Positions 46,124 through 53,342 of a stretch of 64,000 nucleotides of DNA are shown here, piece by piece. A program made the translations under genes and the position numbers. How positions within the stretch are numbered: the first letter of the stretch is position 1; each line of letters opens with the position of its first letter. Under the pieces are notes generated by a model. That model saw only the letters and a list, made by a program, of their open reading frames with translations. It made no database searches and was not told where the DNA came from. The DNA is from Flavobacterium johnsoniae (GTDB lineage: Bacteria; Bacteroidota; Bacteroidia; Flavobacteriales; Flavobacteriaceae), in contig NZ_CP103794.1 of the NCBI RefSeq assembly GCF_030388325.1, positions 4,650,001 through 4,714,000 of the forward strand, written 5' to 3'.

Positions 46124-48535
46124 ATGGAAAAATGGAAACAAATCTTAGTCGCTGCAATTTTATTATTTGCCTTTAGTCAAAACTCATTTAGTCAAAAAAC
46201 AAATTCGATAAACGGAACCGTTTCGGATGGAAAAACGCCTATCGAGTTTGCCGATGTGGTTTTAAAACCTGTAAATGACACAACCAAAACAGCTGCATAT
46301 ACTGTTACAGATGCTTCTGGAAAATTTATTCTGGAGAACATTAATCCTTCAGATTATATTTTAAAACTGAGATTGATTGGCTTTAAAACATTCACTCAAA
46401 AAATAAAATACACTGGAAATTCAATTTCACTTGGAAATATCACTTTACAAGAAGATGCCAATCTTTTAAATACGGTTGTTGTAAATTCTCAGAAAAAACA
46501 AATTCAAAAAACTGACGAAGGTTTTGTTTTTAATGCGGTTTCTAATATTTCGCAATCTGGCGGAACAGCCATTGATATGCTAAAAAACATTCCGACTGTT
46601 GCTGTAGATGCAGATGACGCGATTTCACTTAGAGGAAAAACACCTTTGATTTTAATTAATGGAAAAAATTCTGCCATTACTGATATGAATCAAATTCCGG
46701 CGAGCAGTATTGAAAGCATAGAAATTATTACAAGTCCGACGGCAAAATACGATGCCAATGCAGAAAGCGGAATTATCAATATTAAACTCAAGAAAAATAA
46801 TTTAAACGGATTAAATGGTTCGGCGGTTCTTGGCGCTGGTTTTGGTGCAAAAGGAAGAATGAATAGTTCGGTTCTTTTGAATAATAAAACGGATAAATGG
46901 AATATTGGCGTTGCATACGATAATCGTTTTGCAGGAAGAACTAAAAGCATAAAGGGCGAAAGAACAAATTACTTTATTGATGATGAGCATTTTATTAATC
47001 AGAAAAGACAAGACCAAAGAACAGAAGGTCTGCAGAATTTAAAATTCAATGCTGATTTTTCTCCAAATGAAAAAAATACGTTTTCGTTTGAAGCACTTGG
47101 AAACCTAGAAAATAAAGACAATGATGAAACTTTAAAAACAGCTATTTTCAATAATTCTTCTCAGTTTTTTTCTGGAAATCAGCGTCATTCAATGGAAATA
47201 CAAAAAGCTAAAGCGGCAGAAATGGCTTTCAATTATGACAGAAAATTTGCGGACGACAGAAAAAGCTTAAATGCAAGTATTACTACTTCATTCAATTTCG
47301 GAAGAGAAAATACCGATATTGATACGAATCAATATGATGAAAATGAAACTATAATTGGATATCCCTTTTTACAGCGAACTCATAATTATGCAAAAGAAAA
47401 CATTTCAAATGCGATTTTGAATTATGCTTTTCCAATATCTGAAAAATCAATTATCGAAACGGGATATAAAGGAACTTTCAGATTCTTTAATTCTGATTTT
47501 CAAAGCGCCGATTTTGTCAATGATGAATACGTTGTAAATCCGTTAGTGAGTAATATTTTTGATTTTAATGAACAGATAAATGCCGTTTACGGACTTTGGA
47601 ATTCTTATTCGGGTTCTAAAGAAAATCAAAAATGGAAATACAATCTCGGACTTCGTGCCGAACAAGTTTCGAACAATGGGGAAACAGCAAATGGAAGCGA
47701 CAGTTTTTCAAATAATTATACCAAATTTTTTCCGTCGGCTTCTGTGCAATTAAATTTAAAATCAGACGAATCAGTAAAATTAGGTTATAGTAAACGTATT
47801 AATCGCCCAGATTTAGAAGACTTAAATCCGTTTGTAGATATTACAGACGCTTTGAATCCACATGGTGGAAATCCGTATTTAAAACCTGAAATTATTCATA
47901 TTGCAGAATTAAGCTATAATAAAGAATGGGATAAATATTCTTTTTCTGGAAATGCTTTTTACCGAAATGCCAATAATGCAATTAGACAATATTCTATTTT
48001 ACAAGAGAATGGCGCGGTTTTATTACAACCACAAAACATTGGAAACATGGTAACTTATGGATTGGAGACAATCTTTTCTTTCAAACCACTTTCATTTTAT
48101 GATGCCAATATCAGTTTAACAGCTTTTCAGCAAAATATTGATTCCGGCAATTTAGCTGACGCGGAAGATGTTGTCAATAAAGCTTTTAGCTGGTACGGAA
48201 AAATCATTAACAATTTTATTCCGTGGAAAGGCGGTAAACTTCAAATTATCGGAAATTACAATTCTGCTGTGGCAACTCCGCAAGGAAAAAGAATTCCTAT
48301 TTATAATGTAGATATGGGTTTTCAGCAAAAATTAGGAAAAGGGAATGCGAGATTAGGTTTAGTCGTAACCGATATGTTTAATACTTTAGAAAGCGGTTAC
48401 AAAAACAATACTTTATTATTTAGAAACAACAGAACTTCTAAATCTGACACACGGGCTTTGATGGTGACTTTTGCTTATACTTTTAGATCAGATTTTAAAG
48501 AAAAATTACTAGAAAATCAGTTTTCTACGGAGTAA
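46124..48535 (+). CDS. Outer-membrane beta-barrel protein, TonB-receptor-like (OMP_b-brl_3)
   Basis: An 803-residue protein with signal peptide (KQILVAAILLFAFSQNSFS), a carboxypeptidase-regulatory-like beta sandwich at about residues 27-105 (GTVSDGKTPIEFADVVLKP), a plug domain at about 120-225 (IDMLKNIPTVAVDADDAISL; ESIEIITSPTAKYDANAESG) and a large barrel. This is the TonB-dependent-receptor-like family common in Bacteroidota. No SusD partner is encoded, so it is not a polysaccharide-utilisation pair; the ligand is unknown. Confidence 0.88.
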   Translation: MEKWKQILVAAILLFAFSQNSFSQKTNSINGTVSDGKTPIEFADVVLKPVNDTTKTAAYTVTDASGKFILENINPSDYILKLRLIGFKTFTQKIKYTGNSISLGNITLQEDANLLNTVVVNSQKKQIQKTDEGFVFNAVSNISQSGGTAIDMLKNIPTVAVDADDAISLRGKTPLILINGKNSAITDMNQIPASSIESIEIITSPTAKYDANAESGIINIKLKKNNLNGLNGSAVLGAGFGAKGRMNSSVLLNNKTDKWNIGVAYDNRFAGRTKSIKGERTNYFIDDEHFINQKRQDQRTEGLQNLKFNADFSPNEKNTFSFEALGNLENKDNDETLKTAIFNNSSQFFSGNQRHSMEIQKAKAAEMAFNYDRKFADDRKSLNASITTSFNFGRENTDIDTNQYDENETIIGYPFLQRTHNYAKENISNAILNYAFPISEKSIIETGYKGTFRFFNSDFQSADFVNDEYVVNPLVSNIFDFNEQINAVYGLWNSYSGSKENQKWKYNLGLRAEQVSNNGETANGSDSFSNNYTKFFPSASVQLNLKSDESVKLGYSKRINRPDLEDLNPFVDITDALNPHGGNPYLKPEIIHIAELSYNKEWDKYSFSGNAFYRNANNAIRQYSILQENGAVLLQPQNIGNMVTYGLETIFSFKPLSFYDANISLTAFQQNIDSGNLADAEDVVNKAFSWYGKIINNFIPWKGGKLQIIGNYNSAVATPQGKRIPIYNVDMGFQQKLGKGNARLGLVVTDMFNTLESGYKNNTLLFRNNRTSKSDTRALMVTFAYTFRSDFKEKLLENQFSTE

Positions 48536-48679
48536 AAACTTACCAAAAATCATTCAATAATAAAAATTTCATTCTTGTATTTTTAAGGTTCATTTCTATT
48601 GAAAATTTAATTTATATTCGCCAAACCAAAAATCGGATATTAGATTTTTTCAGTCCCAAAAACATTAAACCTACATAGA

Positions 48680-49132
48680 ATGAAATTTTTAAAATTACTT
48701 TTTTTAAGCAGTTTATTTTTAACTGTTTTTCAATCTTATTCTCAAATCAAAGTCGATCAGATTACCTATAAAATTCACGATCACTATATTACCACCACTA
48801 TCGGATATCCGGTAACGGGAACTTTTATGTCGGAAGGTAAAAAAGAACCAATTGTGCAATTGAATCCAGATGGAAGCGGTATTTTTCAGTTTGAAGATTT
48901 AACGAAAGAAAATATTGTTTGGGGAATCGAATGCACCGAAGAAGGCGTTCCTACTTTTAAAGAAGGGTTCAATAGTGCTACTTATACTTTTTGGTATAGA
49001 GATAAAAATAAGGAAGACTGGAATTACACGCAGTTTTCAATTCACTTCAATAAGAAGAAAATGTTCATTATGGGCGAACGTATGAAAGATTACGAAGATT
49101 ATAATGAGATGCAAAAACAGTATTCTAAATAA
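48680..49132 (+). CDS. Secreted protein of unknown function
   Basis: A 150-residue protein with signal peptide MKFLKLLFLSSLFLTVFQSYS. The mature part has GYPVTGTFMSEGKKEPIVQL, FQFEDLTKENIVWGIECTEE and YTFWYRDKNKEDWNYTQFSI, probably a small beta domain. No family is recognised. Expected to be periplasmic or outer-membrane associated. Confidence 0.68.
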   Translation: MKFLKLLFLSSLFLTVFQSYSQIKVDQITYKIHDHYITTTIGYPVTGTFMSEGKKEPIVQLNPDGSGIFQFEDLTKENIVWGIECTEEGVPTFKEGFNSATYTFWYRDKNKEDWNYTQFSIHFNKKKMFIMGERMKDYEDYNEMQKQYSK

Positions 49133-49284
49133 ATTTTTCTCTATTTTTTGTAAAATTTGCTATTAAAAAGAAAACGTTTTCGTTGAATTTTAATAGTACT
49201 CATAAATTTTGCCATTTAATTATATAAAATTAAAAATCATTCCTAAATTTTATTTAATTTGCAGTAAAATTCAATATATTAAAC

Positions 49285-51063
49285 ATGGTTCCAATCACAC
49301 GCCTTTTTGATTTTCCCTACTATCAACAAGAAACTTACAACCTTCCAGTCGCTCTTGCAACCAAAAAAAATGGAGCTTGGGAAAAAACATCTAGCCAGGA
49401 ATATATTGCAAAAGCAAATGCTGTTTCGAGAGCATTATTGCGCATGGGCGTTCAAAAAGATGATAAAATTGCTTTAATTACTTCAAATAATAGAACCGAG
49501 TGGAATATCATGGATATTGGTATTTTGCAGACTGGTGCTCAAAATGTTCCAATTTATCCAACAATTGCTGAGGAAGATTACGAATATATTTTAAACCACA
49601 GCGGCAGTATTTACTGTTTTGTTTCTGATGATGAAGTCTATCAAAAAGTTCAAGCTATTAGAGCTAATGTTCCGACTTTAAAAGAAGTTTATTCTTTTAA
49701 TGAAATTTCGGGTTGTAAACATTGGTCAGATTTACTTTTAGCTGGCGAAGATGAAAGCAATCAAAATGAAGTTGAAGCAAGAAAAGATAGCATTAAAACA
49801 GACGATTTAGCAACGATTATTTATACTTCTGGAACAACCGGAAGACCTAAAGGTGTAATGCTTTCGCATAAAAATATTGTTTCGAACGTTTTGGACAGCG
49901 CGCCAAGAATTCCGTTTGATCCAGGAAAAAGTACAGCATTAAGCTTCTTGCCTATTTGCCATATTTTTGAAAGAATGATTTTGTATATCTATCAATATTA
50001 TGGTGTTTCAGTTTATTTTGGAGAATCTATTGATAAAATTAGCGATAACTTAAAAGAAGTTCGCCCGACTGTAATTACGGCTGTTCCGAGACTTTTAGAG
50101 AAAGTTTACGATAAGATTTATGCAAAAGGCGCTGAATTAACAGGAATCAAGAAAAAACTGTTTTTCTGGGCAATTGATTTAGGTTTAAAATATGAGCCAT
50201 ACGGTGCAAATGGATTTTGGTATGAATTCCAATTGAAAATTGCCCGCAAATTGATTTTCAGCAAATGGAAAGAAGGTTTGGGCGGAAATCTAGATTTAAT
50301 GGTTTCAGGAAGTGCTGCTTTACAGCCACGTTTGACCAGAGTTTTTGCTGCGGCAGAAATTCCTGTTATGGAAGGTTACGGTTTAACTGAAACTTCTCCG
50401 GTAATTGCGGTTAACGATCAAAGAAACAAAGGTTTTAAAATTGGTACAGTTGGAAAACCAATCCGTAATCTTGAAGTAAAAATTGCCGAAGACGGCGAAA
50501 TTCTTTGTAAAGGTCCAAACGTAATGCTAGGCTATTTTAACGATCCTGAAAAAACAGCAGAAGCTTTACAAGATGGTTATTTCCATACGGGAGATATCGG
50601 AGAAATTGACAGCGAAGGCTTCTTGAAAATTACAGATCGTAAAAAAGAAATGTTCAAAACTTCTGGAGGTAAATATATCGCGCCGCAAATGATCGAAAAT
50701 GCGATGAAACAATCTCGTTTTATTGAGCAGATTATGGTTGTTGGTGAAGGCGAAAAAATGCCGGCAGCTTTTGTTCAGCCGAATTTTGAATTTGTGAAAG
50801 AATGGGCTAAAATCCACAAAATTACTTTAGGAAGTACTGACAAAGAAATCAGCGAAAATAAAGACGTTATCAAACGTATCGACGAAGAAATCGAAGGTAT
50901 CAACAAGAAATTCGGTCACTGGGAACAAATCAAACGTTTTGAACTTACGCCAGATGTTTGGTCTATCGACGGCGGACAACTTACACCAACGTTGAAATTG
51001 AAACGTAAAATTATTAAAGAGATTTATAAAGATCTTTACGCAAAAATCTACGGGAACAATTAA
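49285..51063 (+). CDS. Long-chain acyl-CoA synthetase (AMP-forming)
   Basis: A 592-residue ANL-superfamily enzyme that activates fatty acids to acyl-CoA through acyl-AMP. The AMP-binding P-loop is YTSGTTGRPKGVMLSHKN, the adenine motif is EGYGLTETSPVIAVND, GYFHTGDIGEIDSEGFLKIT bears the ribose-binding Asp, and DRKKEMFKTSGGKYIAP is the hinge motif. It belongs to the FadD15-like/ACSL-type group of 600-residue enzymes and is a cytosolic or peripheral-membrane protein. It is monocistronic with a clear terminator. Confidence 0.94.
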   Translation: MVPITRLFDFPYYQQETYNLPVALATKKNGAWEKTSSQEYIAKANAVSRALLRMGVQKDDKIALITSNNRTEWNIMDIGILQTGAQNVPIYPTIAEEDYEYILNHSGSIYCFVSDDEVYQKVQAIRANVPTLKEVYSFNEISGCKHWSDLLLAGEDESNQNEVEARKDSIKTDDLATIIYTSGTTGRPKGVMLSHKNIVSNVLDSAPRIPFDPGKSTALSFLPICHIFERMILYIYQYYGVSVYFGESIDKISDNLKEVRPTVITAVPRLLEKVYDKIYAKGAELTGIKKKLFFWAIDLGLKYEPYGANGFWYEFQLKIARKLIFSKWKEGLGGNLDLMVSGSAALQPRLTRVFAAAEIPVMEGYGLTETSPVIAVNDQRNKGFKIGTVGKPIRNLEVKIAEDGEILCKGPNVMLGYFNDPEKTAEALQDGYFHTGDIGEIDSEGFLKITDRKKEMFKTSGGKYIAPQMIENAMKQSRFIEQIMVVGEGEKMPAAFVQPNFEFVKEWAKIHKITLGSTDKEISENKDVIKRIDEEIEGINKKFGHWEQIKRFELTPDVWSIDGGQLTPTLKLKRKIIKEIYKDLYAKIYGNN

Positions 51064-51087
51064 TAAATCAAAATAATATAACCAAAC

Positions 51088-51117
51088 GAAAACGGCTGTC
51101 AATTGACAGCCGTTTTT
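51088..51117 (+). terminator. Terminator of the acyl-CoA synthetase gene
   Basis: AAACGGCTGTC and GACAGCCGTTT pair around AATT, followed by T. The stem is also A-rich at its 5' side, so it could act in both directions. Confidence 0.9.
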
Positions 51118-51183
51118 AAATTTGCGAGTATATCACTCAATGACCAATGTCATTCTAAATATTCTAAAATATTATCTCGTTTT

Positions 51184-51672
51184 CTAGAAGAAAAAGTTTT
51201 TAAAATCTAGAAAGAAACTTCTTTTCTTAGACTTTTTCACAGACTTTTCTTTTTTCTCAAAAACAGCTTTAGTTTTCTCAATCCGTTTAACTGGTTTTAT
51301 TTCTTCCGTTTTAGAGATTTCGTAAAACTTTTTGAAAGGTCTCGGATGAAAATCAACCAAAATTGCAGCCATGTTAATAGCGTCAATGTTTGATGGATCT
51401 GTTTCTCCTTTAAGGAATGTTTCGATAGGTCTAAACTTATCTTTTTTCTCCTTAAACTTATTCTTTTTCGAATGATCGAATTCTAAGCCCAAAAGATTGC
51501 TGAAAACATTCAGATCCTCTTTTGTTGGGTTATTTTCGAAAATCAACCAGCACAAATCACGAAGTTTTCCACGAGAAGGTTTGTACAAATAATCAAAGTA
51601 TTTCCCTTCTTTTTCGATTTCGTATTTTTTTCTAATTGCGTTTTTATATTGTTGTAATGTATTGTTTTTCAT
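51184..51672 (-). CDS. Conserved-looking basic protein of unknown function
   Basis: A 162-residue protein, not recognised. Residues 1-60 are helical and basic (QQYKNAIRKKYEIEKEGKYF; RGKLRDLCWLIFENNPTKED), a central part reads INMAAILVDFHPRPFKKFYE, and the tail (residues 125-162) is lysine-rich and low in complexity, ending in FFF. It has no signal peptide. A nucleic-acid-binding accessory role is possible because of the charge. It lies at the left edge of the island with the NACHT gene. Confidence 0.6.
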   Translation of the reverse strand: MKNNTLQQYKNAIRKKYEIEKEGKYFDYLYKPSRGKLRDLCWLIFENNPTKEDLNVFSNLLGLEFDHSKKNKFKEKKDKFRPIETFLKGETDPSNIDAINMAAILVDFHPRPFKKFYEISKTEEIKPVKRIEKTKAVFEKKEKSVKKSKKRSFFLDFKNFFF

Positions 51673-51781
51673 GGTGTTTTTGGTTTTGTAATTCTTGGGA
51701 ATCTCAGGAAATCGAAGGTTTTTCTAAGAAATCCAATATCACAAAGTCTAAAAGCACCATTGCTTTACCAGAGAAATATCT

Positions 51782-51940
51782 CTAAATGATATATATAATT
51801 TTCCTAAAATTCACCTTTCCATTCCATAGGTTAATAAGTCCTAAATCCATTTTTCCGCTCGAGGCAAATGGCGGCTCACTAAATTCCACTTTATCTGTTT
51901 GACTACTATCGTCTGACCTAAGTCCTATTTTTTGATTCAT
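51782..51940 (-). CDS. Possible small protein, 52 residues
   Basis: An ATG at 51940 opens a 52-codon frame with an N-terminal polar part (MNQKIGLRSDDSSQTDKVEF), a middle SEPPFASSGKMDLGLINLW and a hydrophobic end (FRKIIYII). TTAAGG lies 2 bp before the ATG. It ends 110 bp upstream of the 162-residue gene, in the same direction. No homologue is recognised and no promoter is clear; it may not be a gene. Confidence 0.35.
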   Translation of the reverse strand: MNQKIGLRSDDSSQTDKVEFSEPPFASSGKMDLGLINLWNGKVNFRKIIYII

Positions 51941-52049
51941 CCTTAAATTTTTATTGTTTTTTATTAAGCTTCTGAGGTTCTAAGATGCTAAGCTTCTAAG
52001 CTTTTTAAACCTTTGTCCCTCTGCCCCTTTGTTCCTTTGTCCCTAAGAC

Positions 52050-52078
52050 AAAAAAAAAGCACCCGATTAAAGGTGCTT
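52050..52078 (-). terminator. Terminator of the 31-codon unit
   Basis: On the minus strand AAGCACC and GGTGCTT pair around a TTTAATCG loop, followed by a run of T. It begins 25 bp after the stop of the 31-codon ORF. Confidence 0.85.
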
Positions 52079-52102
52079 CATAACAAATACGATATTACTA
52101 TC

Positions 52103-52198
52103 CTATTGCCTATATTGATGCACCGACATGTAAAAGCATTCACGACCTGAAGTCGAGGCTACTAATCCTGCGTTGTGTATGTATAATTTAAAACTCAT
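52103..52198 (-). CDS. Candidate small peptide gene, 31 residues
   Basis: An ATG at 52198 opens a 31-codon frame that begins MSFKLYIHNAGLVASTSG and ends with ECFYMSVHQYRQ. It is framed by a consensus promoter (52290-52322) and an intrinsic terminator (52050-52078). The leader of about 85 nt is built almost entirely of CAA/AAT triplets and looks unstructured, the type of leader that suits translation in Bacteroidota. It has one Cys and no signal peptide. Alternatively the transcript is a non-coding RNA. No homologue is known to me. Confidence 0.5.
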   Translation of the reverse strand: MSFKLYIHNAGLVASTSGRECFYMSVHQYRQ

Positions 52199-52289
52199 TT
52201 TATTTATTTTTTAATTGTTGTTGTTTTTATTATTATTTATTGCAATTGACATTGTTATTGTTATTGTAATTTGTTTCAATTTTGTTTGG

Positions 52290-52322
52290 CAAATATATGA
52301 TGGAAAAATTCATATTTCCAAA
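52290..52322 (-). promoter_or_regulatory. Consensus promoter of the 31-codon unit
   Basis: On the minus strand TTTG (52322-52319) and TATATTTG (52297-52290) are separated by 21 bp, an exact match to the Bacteroidota consensus. Confidence 0.75.
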
Positions 52323-52609
52323 TGTTTTTTAAGAATAATTTTCTGACTATCAATTAGTTACATATAAAATAGAAGCAAAGAAATTCCTGTCCGCAAACTG
52401 ATGCAGATCTCGTTTTGTATCAAATGACTGTTACTCATCAAATTACTTTTCAAGAGGATATTTCGCTATTTGGTTTAATCATGAAACATTTGGTTAATTA
52501 TTTTTTTTAGTTTTTTTAGTTATGGTTTGTTTTTCTATCATTTTTTTGTCCTATTGAACGATTTTTTGTCCTGTTGAGCGAAGTCGAAACATTCTCAAAC
52601 TATTTCAAA

Positions 52610-52641
52610 CAAAAAAAGCGTCCCGAAATTAGGACGCTTTT
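52610..52641 (-). terminator. Terminator of the 32-codon unit
   Basis: On the minus strand AAAAGCGTCC and GGACGCTTTT pair around TAATTTC, followed by further T. Confidence 0.87.
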
Positions 52642-52670
52642 ATATTTTATGTTGAGTTGAACTCTAAATT

Positions 52671-52769
52671 CTACATTTCAGTTTCATAAAAATACATATT
52701 GCATCCAAACACCTCAGCTGGAAAATCTCCGGCTAATTGTTCAAATTTTTTGCTTACTGAAAGTATCAT
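52671..52769 (-). CDS. Candidate small peptide gene, 32 residues
   Basis: An ATG at 52769 opens a 32-codon frame that begins MILSVSKKFEQLAGDFPAEV and ends FGCNMYFYETEM. It has a consensus promoter (52800-52832) and a terminator (52610-52641) of its own. The C-terminal Cys followed by aromatic residues parallels the 31-codon peptide (CFYM versus CNMYFY), which hints at a relation, but the rest does not align well. No signal peptide. Function unknown. Confidence 0.5.
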   Translation of the reverse strand: MILSVSKKFEQLAGDFPAEVFGCNMYFYETEM

Positions 52770-52799
52770 ACGTATTTTTCTGTTTATTAATTACAGATA

Positions 52800-52832
52800 C
52801 AAATGTAGTATATTTTATATTAATTTAACAAA
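52800..52832 (-). promoter_or_regulatory. Consensus promoter of the 32-codon unit
   Basis: On the minus strand TTTG (52832-52829) and TACATTTG (52807-52800) are separated by 21 bp, the same geometry as at 52290-52322. Confidence 0.75.
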
Positions 52833-52864
52833 ATGTACTTAAAATATATTTTTTTTATAACAAA

Positions 52865-53134
52865 TCAACCTTTATTGAGACAAGCTTTCTGAATCTGCTT
52901 CTCTGAAAATGGCGATAACGTTTCTGCCAGATTTCGGCTGGTTCTTAAACAGCTCAGTATTTTTTGCCTTAAATTGATATCGTCCCCAAACTCTGTATGC
53001 ATTAAAAGCTCGAAGATTTCCTGCAAATACATAGGCTGTTCTTTGTAATCTCCCTCAAACAATTCGTCTGAAATGAAATTAATTACGGATGGCACTACAT
53101 CACGATGTGTTGGCTTTTGATTTTCTTTTTGCAT
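52865..53134 (-). CDS. Small acidic/helical protein of unknown function
   Basis: An 89-residue protein, not recognised. It is mainly helical (VVPSVINFISDELFEGDYKE, PMYLQEIFELLMHTEFGDDI, LRQKILSCLRTSRNLAETL) and has no signal peptide or membrane segment. It is preceded by a promoter at 53294-53326 and a leader of about 150 nt that can form a large hairpin. It lies between the NACHT gene and the short units, all in one direction. Confidence 0.65.
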   Translation of the reverse strand: MQKENQKPTHRDVVPSVINFISDELFEGDYKEQPMYLQEIFELLMHTEFGDDINLRQKILSCLRTSRNLAETLSPFSEKQIQKACLNKG

Positions 53135-53150
53135 AATAGAAAATTTTAGA

Positions 53151-53235
53151 TGCGCGAATACCTCGCTTTAGGTGTGCAAAACATTCAAAGGAATGATTTA
53201 GGACAGTTTCCTGTTCCTTCACCATGACGAGGTAT
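53151..53235 (-). promoter_or_regulatory. Large hairpin in the leader of the 89-residue gene
   Basis: GAATACCTCG (53157-53166) and its complement CGAGGTATTC (53229-53238) can form a stem of 10-11 bp around about 60 nt. The ATG follows about 20 nt after the 3' arm on the minus strand. It could be a regulatory leader or a small RNA. Confidence 0.45.
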
Positions 53236-53293
53236 TCGTTTATGTTAACTTAAAAAAAGTTTTAAGGATTTCTCCTTTGATTGTTTTGCATTG

Positions 53294-53326
53294 CAAAGAT
53301 ATGCTTTTATTTTAAAAATAAAGAAA
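53294..53326 (-). promoter_or_regulatory. Promoter of the 89-residue gene
   Basis: On the minus strand TTTC (53326-53323) and TATCTTTG (53301-53294) are separated by 21 bp. A CAAAGGAG sequence lies about 20 bp downstream, far from the ATG. Confidence 0.55.
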
Positions 53327-53342
53327 AAACTTACTTTTTGCT

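Larger units (their letters stand above)
51673..52864 (-). other. 1.2-kb island stretch holding short stand-alone units
   Basis: No long gene is present. Read leftward it contains, from the right: a promoter, 32-codon ORF and terminator (52832 to 52610); a fragment GTTGAGCGAAGTCGA of a repeat family (52572-52588); a second promoter, 31-codon ORF and terminator (52322 to 52050); a repeat tract of CTAAG/CCTTTG type (51962-52045); and an ORF of 52 codons (51782-51940) before the 162-residue gene. Confidence 0.7.

Noticed and set aside
53100..53225. A 41-codon frame overlapping the start of the 89-residue gene
   Set aside because: Overlaps a real gene in another frame and lies mostly within the leader hairpin; mentioned only as a possible upstream ORF.
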